DNA of 34,862 bases from Thermoplasmata archaeon (GTDB taxonomy: Archaea > Thermoplasmatota > Thermoplasmata > Lutacidiplasmatales > UBA184), in the NCBI GenBank assembly GCA_030038885.1, contig JASHQY010000175.1:1-34862 (forward strand), written 5' to 3'. Of the stretch, positions 7,643-15,525 are shown piece by piece. The position numbers were made by a program, and so were the translations under genes. The notes below the pieces were generated by a model. The model had not been told where the DNA came from and did no database searches. It saw nothing but the letters and a program-made list of their open reading frames with translations. Positions within the stretch are counted from its first letter, which is position 1. The number at the start of each line of letters is the position of its first letter.

Positions 7643-8567
7643 ACCGCTCGCCGCACTGGCCGCAGAAGGTGTCGGCCGGGCCCCTTGCCGCCCCGCACTT
7701 CGGGCAGGCCGTCGGGGTGCGCGGGGACCCGCACCCGCGGCAGAAGAGGTCGGCGGCGGTGGTCGGATGGCCACAGAGGGGGCAGCGCGACGCGCTCGCC
7801 GCGCTCTCGGCCGCGGCCTGGACGTCGACCCGAGGCATGTCCGGGGCCGCCCCGCGCGTGGCCGGGCTGGTCGCCACGGTCTCGACGTTCCCGCCGAGCC
7901 CCCGGCGTCCCTTGAGCGCGAGGCGCAGCGCGTCCGTGTACCGCCCCGCCTCGAACGCCGTTCGGGCCTCTCGCTGCAGCTCGATCCCGGCGCGGGTCTC
8001 GGGGTCGTCCGCCCGGCGGGCCGTCGCGGCGTCGACCTCCGAGTCGAGGAGCCGGAGCTGGAACTGAGCTTCCGCACGGCCGCGGGGCAGGTTCGGGGGC
8101 GTCGGCGCGGACAGGTCGGACGGGGAGCCCCGGCCGGCGGGAGCCGGCCCCGACGGGGCGGCGGCCGCCGCCGCGAGCGGTCCGGACCGCGACGGGAAGG
8201 GGTCGGCGGACCGGAGCGGGGCCGTTCCCCCGGCCCGCGCCTGCACGAGCGATTCGTGCGCGGATTGGGCGAGCTCGTACGCCCGGTCGAACTGGCGGAG
8301 GTCCATCGCCGACTGGGCCTGGGCGATCAGCTCGCGGGCGCGCGCGACATCCGTCCCCTGGCGCGCCACGATGTCGGCCTCCCGGCGGGCCATCCCGAGC
8401 CGGTTGAACGCCCGGTCCGAATCGAGACGCGGGGAGTGGCGCAGCTCGCTCAGGAGCTGGGCCTTGCGCTGCTTCAGCCGCCGCAGCGCGAGGAGGAGGA
8501 CCGCGACGACCGCGACCCCGAGGACGACCGCGGCGAACACCAGGTAGTAGACCTGTTCGGTTGCCAC
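7635..8567 (-). CDS. Membrane-anchored protein with coiled-coil/TPR-like middle and double zinc ribbon
   Basis: The protein is 310 residues. An N-terminal helix at about 7-28 (YYLVFAAVVLGVAVVAVLLLAL) is followed by basic residues, so the bulk is probably cytoplasmic. Charged helical segments at about 30-110 and 170-235 (REARTAFEAGRYTDALRLAL resembles a TPR-like helix pair) flank an Ala/Pro/Ser linker. The C-terminus has two zinc ribbons, CPLCG...CRGCG and CPKCG...CGQCG. No enzymatic motif is present, and a scaffold or regulatory role is inference. The start is GTG preceded by GAGGACGT. A TATA box lies about 75 bases upstream, implying a leader of roughly 50 bases. Confidence 0.82.
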   Translation of the reverse strand: MATEQVYYLVFAAVVLGVAVVAVLLLALRRLKQRKAQLLSELRHSPRLDSDRAFNRLGMARREADIVARQGTDVARARELIAQAQSAMDLRQFDRAYELAQSAHESLVQARAGGTAPLRSADPFPSRSGPLAAAAAAPSGPAPAGRGSPSDLSAPTPPNLPRGRAEAQFQLRLLDSEVDAATARRADDPETRAGIELQREARTAFEAGRYTDALRLALKGRRGLGGNVETVATSPATRGAAPDMPRVDVQAAAESAASASRCPLCGHPTTAADLFCRGCGSPRTPTACPKCGAARGPADTFCGQCGERFS

Positions 8568-8640
8568 ACGTCCTCGTTCCGCGGGCTCCGTCGTCCGTCG
8601 GCGCGCGGGGACGGGACCACGACGTAACTGGAGGTTTCCA

Positions 8641-8649
8641 GTATTTAGC
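8641..8649 (-). promoter_or_regulatory. TATA box of the zinc-ribbon gene
   Basis: The minus strand reads GCTAAATAC, the only AT-rich motif in the 154-base gap after the SAM synthetase gene. It predicts transcription starting near 8620. Confidence 0.5.
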
Positions 8650-8721
8650 CCGACGGTCCGCGGCGTCCCGAGAGGCGTCGCCGCCGGGCCGGCCGCGCCG
8701 ACCGCGGACGGTGCCCCGGTC

Positions 8722-9918
8722 TCAGAAGACGCTCAGCTTGCCGGTGAGGAGGCGCCGGGGGATCGTGTCGATCTGCTCCAGCCAGCCGTTCGCGACCCCC
8801 TCCGCCTTCGACTTCACGGCCGAGAGCTTGACGCCGTCCGCCGGAAGGATCTGCAGGCTCGCGACCTGGGGCTGGTCGACCGGCTTCCCGATCTGCGAGA
8901 GGATCTTGACGTGGACCTCCTTCACGTTCCCGCCGGTCTCCTTCACGATGTCGTTCGCGATCAGGGTGCCGAGGAGGTTGTAGATCTTCCCGACGTGGTT
9001 GACCGGGTTCTTGCCCGCGGTCGCCTCGAGGCTCATGGGGCGGCAGGGCGTGATCAGGCCGTTCGCCCGGTTGCCCCGGCCGACCGAGCCGTCGTCCCCG
9101 GACTCCATCGAGCAGCCCGTGACCGTGAGGTAGAAGCGCCCGAGCTCGGGATCGTCGGCGGTGTTCACGTCGACCGCGACCTCGCGGTGGGTCAGCTTCG
9201 CCGCCTGATCGCTGAGCTCCTTCGCGATCTGATCGCAGATCGCGCGGTATTCCTTCGGGTTCGCGATCTCGCGGTCGACGAGCGCCGCGGCGATCGTCAG
9301 CCGGATGCGGTCCCCCTGCCGGCACCCCATCACCTTGACGTCCTCGCCGAGGGCCGGGACCTTCTTCTTCAGCTTGAGGGTCAGGAACCGCTCGCTCTCG
9401 AGCACGAGCCGCTCGAGGTCGGAGAGCGGAGCGAAGCCCACGCCGAACGACGTGTCGTTCGAGAGGACCTCCTTCTGCTCGAAGACCCCGCGCAGGTCGA
9501 CCGATCCCTGTCCGATGCGGCAGTCGAACTCGACCTGGCGGTCGATGTCGAGGTGGGAGCAGATCGACTGGACGTACTTGCGGGCCGCCTCGATCGACGT
9601 GTCGCGGATCGGGAGCTTCTCGCCGTTGACCTCGGAGGTCGCGCGCCCGACGAGCAGCATGTAGATCGGCTTCGTGACCTTGCCGCCGCCGAACGCGGGC
9701 TCGGACTGGCCCCCGACGACCTGGGTCTCGTCGGTGTTGTGGTGGAGGATGTGCCCGAACTCGTCGAGGTAGAGCCGGCTGAGCGCCCGGCTGACCGCCT
9801 CGGACACCCCGTCGGCGATCGAATCGGGATGACCGAGCCCCTTGCGCTCGACCATCTCGACGTCCTGGTCTTCGATATGGACGGTCCGCAGCGGCTCGAC
9901 CTGGAAGTTCCGGGGCAT
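8722..9918 (-). CDS. mat: S-adenosylmethionine synthetase, archaeal type
   Basis: This 398-residue protein makes S-adenosylmethionine from methionine and ATP. It belongs to the archaeal MAT family rather than the bacterial/eukaryal MetK family. It begins [36 protein letters not shown], in which [10 protein letters not shown] is the family signature. The glycine-rich [13 protein letters not shown] and the [16 protein letters not shown] segments fit the nucleotide and phosphate regions. Its length is normal for the family (about 400). It lies 79 bases downstream of elp3 on the same strand, with its own TATA-like box in the gap. SAM is used directly by the neighbouring methyltransferase, by radical-SAM Elp3 and by DphB, although this is a housekeeping relation rather than a proven operon. 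Confidence 0.97.
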   Translation of the reverse strand: MPRNFQVEPLRTVHIEDQDVEMVERKGLGHPDSIADGVSEAVSRALSRLYLDEFGHILHHNTDETQVVGGQSEPAFGGGKVTKPIYMLLVGRATSEVNGEKLPIRDTSIEAARKYVQSICSHLDIDRQVEFDCRIGQGSVDLRGVFEQKEVLSNDTSFGVGFAPLSDLERLVLESERFLTLKLKKKVPALGEDVKVMGCRQGDRIRLTIAAALVDREIANPKEYRAICDQIAKELSDQAAKLTHREVAVDVNTADDPELGRFYLTVTGCSMESGDDGSVGRGNRANGLITPCRPMSLEATAGKNPVNHVGKIYNLLGTLIANDIVKETGGNVKEVHVKILSQIGKPVDQPQVASLQILPADGVKLSAVKSKAEGVANGWLEQIDTIPRRLLTGKLSVF

Positions 9919-9950
9919 CGAGGTCCCTCGGTCGGCGGAGCCGGGGGTGG

Positions 9951-9959
9951 GTTTAACGG
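9951..9959 (-). promoter_or_regulatory. TATA-like box of the SAM synthetase gene
   Basis: The minus strand reads CGTTAAAC about 35-40 bases before the ATG at 9918. This is compatible with a short leader carrying the purine-rich GAGGGACC near the start. Confidence 0.5.
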
Positions 9960-9997
9960 TTGCGCGACGAACGCGTCGCGGGCGGTCGGACCCCCCC

Positions 9998-11557
9998 TCA
10001 GGAGTTGCGTCCCGCGCAGAGCGGTTTCCTCATGAGCGAGCCCGCGCGGACGTACCCCCGGCTCCGGTAGTACTCCCGGGTGCCCACCGCGCTGATGACG
10101 TATAACCCGCCGAAACCCTGCGCGGCGACCTCCGATTCCGCGGCCTCGAGCAGCGATCGACCGAATCCCCGGTGCTGGTAGTCGGTCGGCCCCCCCGCGG
10201 CGGCCCCGACCGCGACCTCGCTGCCGACGACCTTCAACTCCCGGATCACCGGTTCGGCGAGCCCCCTCTCGGTCGCGGCCGAGGGGAAGCGGAGCCGCAG
10301 GAACCCCGCGACCGTGTCGCTCGCGTCCTCCTCCCAGGAAAGGAAGACCTCCCGGCCGCCGCTCGCATCGTACTCGGTGCGGTGCCGCCGGAACGCGTCG
10401 GGCGGCGGGGCCGCCCGCCGTCCGGCCTCCCGGCACCGCAGGCAGCGGCAGTGGACGCCCTCGCTCTGAAGACGGGCGAGCGCGAGCTGCCGGACGTTGC
10501 TCGCGCGGACGCCGGCCGCGACGAGGCGGGAGGGGATGTCCCGCTGGATCCGCTGGATCCGGACCCACGGGGGCACCCGTCGCTTCATCTCGGCGAGGAC
10601 GCGCACGGCGGTCGGGGTGTCGTACGGGGCGTAGCGGCCCGCCTTCCAGCCCTCGAAGAGCGGGGTCCCGGGAAGGACCAGCGTCGGGTAGATCTTGAGG
10701 AGGTCCGGGCGGAACTCGGGCTCGTCCCAGAGGCGCTGGAAGTCCGAGAGGTCGGTCGTCGGGTCCATCCCGGGCAGGCCGATCATGAGGTGGTAGCAGA
10801 CCTTGAGCCCCCGGTCGCGGGCCTCCCGGGTCGCCCGCGCGACGTCGCCCGAGCTGTGGGCGCGGCCGACCGCGTCGAGCACCCGGTCGTGCAGGCACTC
10901 GACCCCGATCTCGACCCGAGTGACGCCCGCGTCGAGGAGGAACGGCAGCACCCGGGCATCGCACCAGTCCGGTCGGGTCTCGACCGTCAGTCCGACCATC
11001 CGGTGCGCCGCGGTCTCGTTCCGGGCGATCGCTTCCTCGAGGGTCGGGCTCGGCGCTCCGTTGAGGCCGTCGTAGATCCCGTGGAGGACCTCCTCCTGGT
11101 AGGTCCGGGGCCGCGCCGGGAAGGTCCCGCCCATCACGATGACCTCGACCTTGCTGGTCGGGTGGCCGATCGCGTCCAGCGTCGCGATCCGATGCCGGGT
11201 GATCTCGGCCGAGTCCCAGTGGAACTGCGCCCCCCGCAGCGCGGACGGCTCCTCGCCCGTGTAGCTCTGGGGGCTCGCGTTCTCGACGCCGCCCGGACAG
11301 TACGAGCAGCGGCCGTGGGGGCAGCGCGCCGGCGCGGTCATGACCGCGACGACCGCGACGCCCGAGAGCGTTCGGGAGGGCTTGCGCCGTACCCCGCCGT
11401 CGAAGCGGGCGCGCTCCTCCGCCGGCAGGCTGTCGATCCACTCGACGTTCGACGGGAGAGGTCCGTGGGGACCCGCCTTCGCTCGGGCGAGCTTCTCCCG
11501 ATGGACCTCTTCGGGCGTGGGGGGGCGAGCGATCGCGGCCGCTAGCGGTGGATCCAT
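9998..11557 (-). CDS. elp3: Elp3-family tRNA uridine carboxymethyltransferase (radical SAM + GNAT)
   Basis: The 519-residue protein starts at the ATG at 11557 (MDPPLAAAIARPPTPEEVHR). The much longer track ORF reads back through idi2 and is rejected. The radical-SAM cluster motif is C79-x4-C84-x2-C87 (CPHGRCSYC). It is followed by GGTFPARPRTYQEE, GLTVETRPDWC and GVTRVEIGVEC. The C-terminal third (from about 390) is an acetyltransferase domain with the acetyl-CoA loop YQHRGFGRSLLEAAE and YVISAVGTREYYRSRGY. Archaeal Elp3 acts alone to build the cm5 side chain on wobble uridine of tRNAs from acetyl-CoA and SAM. The start overlaps the 3' end of idi2 by 16 bases, which implies coexpression. Confidence 0.95.
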   Translation of the reverse strand: MDPPLAAAIARPPTPEEVHREKLARAKAGPHGPLPSNVEWIDSLPAEERARFDGGVRRKPSRTLSGVAVVAVMTAPARCPHGRCSYCPGGVENASPQSYTGEEPSALRGAQFHWDSAEITRHRIATLDAIGHPTSKVEVIVMGGTFPARPRTYQEEVLHGIYDGLNGAPSPTLEEAIARNETAAHRMVGLTVETRPDWCDARVLPFLLDAGVTRVEIGVECLHDRVLDAVGRAHSSGDVARATREARDRGLKVCYHLMIGLPGMDPTTDLSDFQRLWDEPEFRPDLLKIYPTLVLPGTPLFEGWKAGRYAPYDTPTAVRVLAEMKRRVPPWVRIQRIQRDIPSRLVAAGVRASNVRQLALARLQSEGVHCRCLRCREAGRRAAPPPDAFRRHRTEYDASGGREVFLSWEEDASDTVAGFLRLRFPSAATERGLAEPVIRELKVVGSEVAVGAAAGGPTDYQHRGFGRSLLEAAESEVAAQGFGGLYVISAVGTREYYRSRGYVRAGSLMRKPLCAGRNS

Positions 11558-12654
11558 GGGCGGCTCTCTCCGGTCACGAGGTACGGAGCGCGGTGGAGGT
11601 CGTCGATCGTCCGCGAGCCCGTGAGGAACATCGCGACCTTGAGCTCGTGGACCAGGAGCTCGAGCTCGGCGCGCGTCGCCTCGTAGCCGGTCGACGCCGC
11701 CCGCAGCACGCCGCCCGCCGTACCGGCGGCGGTCGCCCCCAGCGCGAGCGCCCGGGCCACGTCCAATCCCGAGCGGACCCCACCGCTCGCGACGACCGGG
11801 AGTCCGAGCGGCACGAGCTCGAGGACCGACACCGGCGAGGGGATCCCCCAGTCCCAGAACGTCTGGCCGACCCGCGCCTCGCGGGTCGCGCCCTGGTCGA
11901 GCGCCCGGTAGTGCTCGACCGCGGCGAACGAGGTCCCCCCCGTGCCGCTCACGTCGAACGCGCGGACGTGCCGGTCCCTGAGCTCCTCGGCGACCTCCCG
12001 GGAGATCCCGGCGCCGGTCTCCTTGACGAGGACCGGGAACTTCGCCGCGAGCTCGCCGATCTGGGCGAGGCATCCGCGCGCCCGGCGGTCGCCCTCCGGC
12101 TGGACCATCTCCTGGAGGAAGTTGAGGTGGATCGCGAGCGCGTCCGCGTGGATCAGCTCCATCGCCGCGCGGACCTCGTCCGCTCCGACGACCCGGTCGT
12201 TCGGTCCCTGGGGGATGATCTGCGGCGCCCCGATGTTCGCGAACTTCAGCGGGACCGCGTGGTGCGCGACGGTCGCGTAGCTCTCGGGGTACTGCCCCTT
12301 CAGGATCGCCGCGCGCTCGCTGCCGACCCCCATCGCGACGCCGACGTCGGTCGCCGCGCGCGCGAGGTTGTCGTTGATCTTGGCGGCGTCCGGGAACCCC
12401 CCGGTCATCCCCGTGATGACGATCGGGGCGGCCAGGCGGTGCCCGAGCAGCGAGACCGACGTGTCGATCTCCGCGAAGTCGAGCTCGGGGAGCGCCCGGT
12501 GGATCAGCTGCACATCGTCCCAGTAGCGGTAGCGTCCCTCGACATCCCGCCCGAGCACGACCTTGACGTGCTCGGCCTTGCGGTGGCTCAGATCGAGCCC
12601 CGAGGGGTCCCGGGGCTTACCCGGACCGCGCTCGCGCCCAGCTCCCGTAGACAT
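11542..12654 (-). CDS. fni: Type 2 isopentenyl-diphosphate delta-isomerase (FMN-dependent)
   Basis: From the ATG at 12654 (MSTGAGRERG) the protein is 370 residues, normal for type 2 IDI. It converts isopentenyl to dimethylallyl diphosphate using reduced FMN. Family marks are the early SHRKAEHVKVVLGRDVE, ITGMTGGFPDAAKINDNLA, MGVGSERAAI, HLNFLQEMVQPEGDR (carrying the metal- and substrate-binding residues), VLVKETGAGIS, FDVSGTGGTSF and the phosphate-binding VVASGGVRSGLDVARALALGA. The track start at 12687 adds 11 residues and lacks a ribosome-binding site; GGGGGGAG stands right before 12654. The gene overlaps ipk upstream by 38 bases and elp3 downstream by 16. It performs the step directly after the upstream kinase. 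Confidence 0.95.
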   Translation of the reverse strand: MSTGAGRERGPGKPRDPSGLDLSHRKAEHVKVVLGRDVEGRYRYWDDVQLIHRALPELDFAEIDTSVSLLGHRLAAPIVITGMTGGFPDAAKINDNLARAATDVGVAMGVGSERAAILKGQYPESYATVAHHAVPLKFANIGAPQIIPQGPNDRVVGADEVRAAMELIHADALAIHLNFLQEMVQPEGDRRARGCLAQIGELAAKFPVLVKETGAGISREVAEELRDRHVRAFDVSGTGGTSFAAVEHYRALDQGATREARVGQTFWDWGIPSPVSVLELVPLGLPVVASGGVRSGLDVARALALGATAAGTAGGVLRAASTGYEATRAELELLVHELKVAMFLTGSRTIDDLHRAPYLVTGESRPWIHR

Positions 12655-13435
12655 TCTCCCCCCGTAGGGCGCGCGAGAGCTCGCCATCCGTGAGTCCGCT
12701 AATAAGACCTGCGTCCACGCCGGCGCGCGCGATCCGCCGCATCGCTTCCGCCTTGCCGCGGATGCCGCCCGTGACGTCCGCCCGGCCCGACACCGGCCCG
12801 AGCCGCTCGACGACCGCGTCGGTCACCTCGGCGATCGCGGTCCGCCGCCCCGGCCGCGTCGGCTCGAGGATGCCCGGGACGTCGCTGACGAACACGACCC
12901 GCTCGGCCTGCAGCGGCCCGATGAGCTGCTCCGCGATCGTGTCGGCGCTGAGGATCGACGTCCCCCACGCCGCGTCGGGGACGACGTCCCCGAACGACAC
13001 CGGCGCGAATCCCCCGCGCAGCGCCGCGACGAAGGGAGCGGCGTCGAACCGGGACACCCGCCCCGCCCGGTTCTCGGCGTGCGTCGCGATCGGGATCGAG
13101 GCCGCGGAGATCCCCGCGTGGACGAGGGCGCGGAGCACGAGGAGGTGGAGCCGCCGGACCTCGGCGGCGACGATCGCCGCCCCGCGCGCGCGGTCGGCGG
13201 GACGCGCGGAGGCGTCCGGCGCGCGGGCGAGGCCGAACTTCCGGGCGCCCGGATGCCCGAACGATCCCGCCCCGTGCAGGATGACGACGTCGTGCTCGGG
13301 GACCGCCGCGATCTCGCGTGCGAGTCGGGCGATCACTTTCGGACGGGGCCGCTCGATCTCGCGCTTCCTGGTGATGACCGATCCTCCGAGCTTGACGATC
13401 GTGACCGGCCGTTCGCTCGGGGCCGGGGGAGTCAT
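12617..13435 (-). CDS. ipk: Isopentenyl phosphate kinase
   Basis: This 272-residue amino-acid-kinase-fold enzyme phosphorylates isopentenyl phosphate to isopentenyl diphosphate, the signature step of the archaeal alternative mevalonate pathways. The sequence shows IVKLGGSVITRK at 13-24 (ATP phosphate lysine and GGS loop), the IPK hallmark HGAGSFGHP with the catalytic His, SFGDVVPDAAWGTSILSADTIAE, VVFVSDVPGIL and DVTGGIRGKAEAM. Its position just before idi2 on the same strand supports the role. The ATG at 13435 lies 19 bases after the stop of the small membrane protein, so the genes are probably one transcription unit. Confidence 0.95.
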   Translation of the reverse strand: MTPPAPSERPVTIVKLGGSVITRKREIERPRPKVIARLAREIAAVPEHDVVILHGAGSFGHPGARKFGLARAPDASARPADRARGAAIVAAEVRRLHLLVLRALVHAGISAASIPIATHAENRAGRVSRFDAAPFVAALRGGFAPVSFGDVVPDAAWGTSILSADTIAEQLIGPLQAERVVFVSDVPGILEPTRPGRRTAIAEVTDAVVERLGPVSGRADVTGGIRGKAEAMRRIARAGVDAGLISGLTDGELSRALRGENVYGSWARARSG

Positions 13436-13453
13436 CCGCGTCGGTCCCGGGCG

Positions 13454-13675
13454 CTACGAGTGGTCCCAGCCGGCCCGCGGGTGGAGGAACATGAACACCG
13501 CGGCCAGGACGAGGAACGGTCCCTCGAAATAGCGCAGGTTGAACGTGTAGAGCCACCAGAAGATCATGAACTGCCCGCCGGCGAGCAGGAGGGACGCGGC
13601 GAGGACCCACAGCACCGAGATCGGGCTCACGTCGTGCGCCGCGTGCCCGCCGACCGCCGTCGCGTACTCGCTCAT
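13454..13675 (-). CDS. Small two-helix membrane protein at the head of the ipk-idi2-elp3 cluster
   Basis: The ATG at 13675 gives a 73-residue protein (MSEYATAVGGHAAHDVSP...). The track ORF of 162 residues runs through the intergenic region and is rejected. Two hydrophobic helices at about 18-36 (ISVLWVLAASLLLAGGQFM) and 45-62 (YFEGPFLVLAAVFMFLHP) are joined by a short aromatic-rich loop (FWWLYTFNLR). It lies upstream of ipk with an 18-base gap. A weak TATA-like stretch (CGCATTTGAAGG on the minus strand, near 13701-13712) sits about 30 bases upstream. The family is not recognised. The aromatic helix pair could suit a lipid-related membrane role, but that is only inference. Confidence 0.75.
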   Translation of the reverse strand: MSEYATAVGGHAAHDVSPISVLWVLAASLLLAGGQFMIFWWLYTFNLRYFEGPFLVLAAVFMFLHPRAGWDHS

Positions 13676-13740
13676 CGCCGGCAGAGGAGTCGACGCCCCT
13701 TCAAATGCGTTCGGTCGGAGCGCGCGCCGCCGTACCCGCG

Positions 13741-13800
13741 TGGTTCGGCGCGCGCCGTACCAAATTTCGTGACCGGGACCCGGTGTGGCCCAAATCACGA
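13741..13800. repeat. Nested inverted repeats upstream of orc1/cdc6; candidate replication origin elements
   Basis: The 187-base gap between divergent genes carries three inverted repeats in 60 bases. At 13741-13762, TGGT...ACCA flank the perfect core CGGCGCGCGCCG with one T-T mismatch on each side. At 13772-13784, ACCGGG-A-CCCGGT is perfect. At 13767-13772 and 13795-13800, TCGTGA and TCACGA face each other around it. An imperfect direct repeat of CGCGCGCCG...GTACC occurs at about 13721-13737 and 13749-13761. Archaeal origins commonly lie next to orc1/cdc6 and contain inverted Orc1-binding sites, but no canonical ORB sequence is recognised here. The repeats could instead be regulatory sites for orc1. 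Confidence 0.45.
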
Positions 13801-13862
13801 CAGAAGGTTGATATGGCACGGCCTCCTCCGACCGCCGCCCGAGGCCCGGGTAGGCGTCGACG

Positions 13863-15293
13863 GTGCCACCTGCTACCGAAGAACGTTCGGCGGAGACGCC
13901 GGACCGGATGGACCCGCAGCGATCGAACCCTGGGGCGGTCACGCCCGTCAGTGACCACCCGCCGAGCGGGGGCGCAGCGCCCGTGCCGTCCTACGGCACC
14001 GCTGCGCCCCCGACCGGAACCTCGACCTCGGAGTTCCTCGACTCGTTCCTGCAGACCAAGAGCGAGCTGTTCCTCGAGAGCCGGGAGGTGCTCCGCGACT
14101 CGTACGTCCCCGCGCGCCTCCCGCACCGCGATGGCGAGCTGCGCCAGGTCGCCGAGGTCCTCGCGCCCGCGCTGCGCGGGGACGTTCCGTCGAACCTCCT
14201 GATCTACGGGAAGATCGGGACCGGGAAGACCGCGGTCGTCACGCAGGTCCGTCAGGACCTCCAGCGGCGTGCGGAGGCCGCCGGCAAGCTCTCGTTCGTC
14301 GCGGTGAACTGCGGGAACATCGACACCGCGTACAGCCTCCTGCAGAACATCGGCAACACGTTCGCGAAGGCCGATGCGGACCGGATCCCGACGGGCTGGT
14401 CGCTCGACCGGGTGCAGTCCGCGATGCGCCGGATGATGGACGCGAAGGGCGGCACGATCATCCTGATCCTCGACGAGATCGACCGCCTCGTCGCGCGCAG
14501 CGGGGACAACGTGCTCTACACGCTGAGCCAGCTCAACACCGAGCTCGAGACCGCGCGCCTCGTGCTCCTCGGGATCTCGAACGACCTCAAGTTCACGAAC
14601 CACCTGGACGCCCGCGTCCGCAGCCGATTGAACGAGGAGAAGATCCTCTTCGACCCGTACAAGGCGCCGCAGCTCCAGGACATCCTCGAGGACCGCGCGC
14701 GGGTCGCGTTCCGCGAGGGCGTGGTCGACCCCGGCGTGATCGAGCTCTGCGCCGCCTACGCGCAGCTCGAGAGCGGGGACGCGCGGCGGGCGCTCGCGCT
14801 CCTGCGCCTCGCGGCCGAGATGGCGGAGCGCGACCGCGCGAAGCGGATCACGCGCGACCACGTCGTGAAGGCGAAGAACCGCCTCGAGAAGGACATCATC
14901 ATCGAGTGCTGCCGCTCGCTCCCGCCGCACTGCAAGGTCCTCCTCTACGCGATCCTCCAGTCGTACGAGCGTCGGCGGACGGGCGTCCTGACCGGCGAGG
15001 TCTACGACAACTACAAGCGGCTGGCGGAGCGGCTCGGGCTGCCCCCCCTCCACGCCCGCTCGATCTCGAACTACGTGAGCGAGCTCGAGTCGCTGGGCCT
15101 GATCCGCGCGACGATCGTCTCGCGCGGCCGCGGCGGCCGCACCCGGGAGATCCTGGTCGACGTGCCGGTCTCGGAGACGATGCCGGCGCTCGAGGAGGAC
15201 CCGCTCCTCGCACCGATCGGGCGCCCGAGGGGCCGGGGCCAGACGCTGCTGACGAACTTCGACAACCCCGGGCGCACGGGACCGACGTACTAG
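13863..15293 (+). CDS. orc1: Orc1/Cdc6 replication initiator
   Basis: The 476-residue AAA+ protein binds origins and helps load MCM. After a divergent Pro/Ser-rich N-terminal tail of about 55 residues come the Walker A loop YGKIGTGKTA (about 115-124), Walker B LILDEID (about 204-210), sensor 1 LLGISNDL and the sensor 2 region GDARRALALLR. The C-terminal third is a winged-helix DNA-binding domain (YAILQSYERRRTGVLTGEVYDNYKRLAERLG ... SISNYVSELESLGLI). The start is GTG at 13863 or ATG at 13908; both lie in the poorly conserved tail. A TATA-like GTTGATATGG near 13808-13817 gives a short leader. Inverted repeats sit directly upstream. The gene ends convergent with the coiled-coil gene. Confidence 0.95.
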   Translation: MPPATEERSAETPDRMDPQRSNPGAVTPVSDHPPSGGAAPVPSYGTAAPPTGTSTSEFLDSFLQTKSELFLESREVLRDSYVPARLPHRDGELRQVAEVLAPALRGDVPSNLLIYGKIGTGKTAVVTQVRQDLQRRAEAAGKLSFVAVNCGNIDTAYSLLQNIGNTFAKADADRIPTGWSLDRVQSAMRRMMDAKGGTIILILDEIDRLVARSGDNVLYTLSQLNTELETARLVLLGISNDLKFTNHLDARVRSRLNEEKILFDPYKAPQLQDILEDRARVAFREGVVDPGVIELCAAYAQLESGDARRALALLRLAAEMAERDRAKRITRDHVVKAKNRLEKDIIIECCRSLPPHCKVLLYAILQSYERRRTGVLTGEVYDNYKRLAERLGLPPLHARSISNYVSELESLGLIRATIVSRGRGGRTREILVDVPVSETMPALEEDPLLAPIGRPRGRGQTLLTNFDNPGRTGPTY

Positions 15294-15315
15294 CGCGGCC
15301 CGGACGCCCGGCGGA

Positions 15316-15525
15316 TCAGGCGGTCTCGCCTTCGGCCCGCATCGGCTCGGGGACGATCGACTCCGAGCGCGCGCGCCGTCGGGCCCGCTCCCGTCGCAGC
15401 TCGGCGAGGTCGCGCTCGAGCGCGCGGAGGTCGGCCGCGGCCCGGCGCACCCGCACGCGCGCGACGTACTCGGTCGCCGCGATCTCGCGGTCGAGCGCCT
15501 CGTCCGAGCCGCGGAACGAGCTCAT
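15316..15525 (-). CDS. Small charged coiled-coil protein coupled to aldehyde dehydrogenase
   Basis: The ATG at 15525 overlaps the TGA of the aldehyde dehydrogenase gene in an ATGA junction, so translation is probably coupled. The 69-residue product ([20 protein letters not shown]...) is mostly one Arg/Glu-rich helix with heptad-like Leu/Ala spacing (ADLRALERDLAELRRERARRR), so a coiled coil is likely. It has no membrane segment or cysteines and the family is not recognised. The track buries it at the end of a 638-aa shadow ORF. High GC can create Arg-rich frames by chance, so the call rests mainly on the exact overlap and sensible start. Confidence 0.6.
   Translation of the reverse strand: MSSFRGSDEALDREIAATEYVARVRVRRAAADLRALERDLAELRRERARRRARSESIVPEPMRAEGETA

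Noticed and set aside
11558-12073. N-terminal 172-residue extension of elp3 in the track
   Set aside because: It reads through idi2 in another frame with shadow composition. Elp3-like sequence begins at the ATG at 11557.
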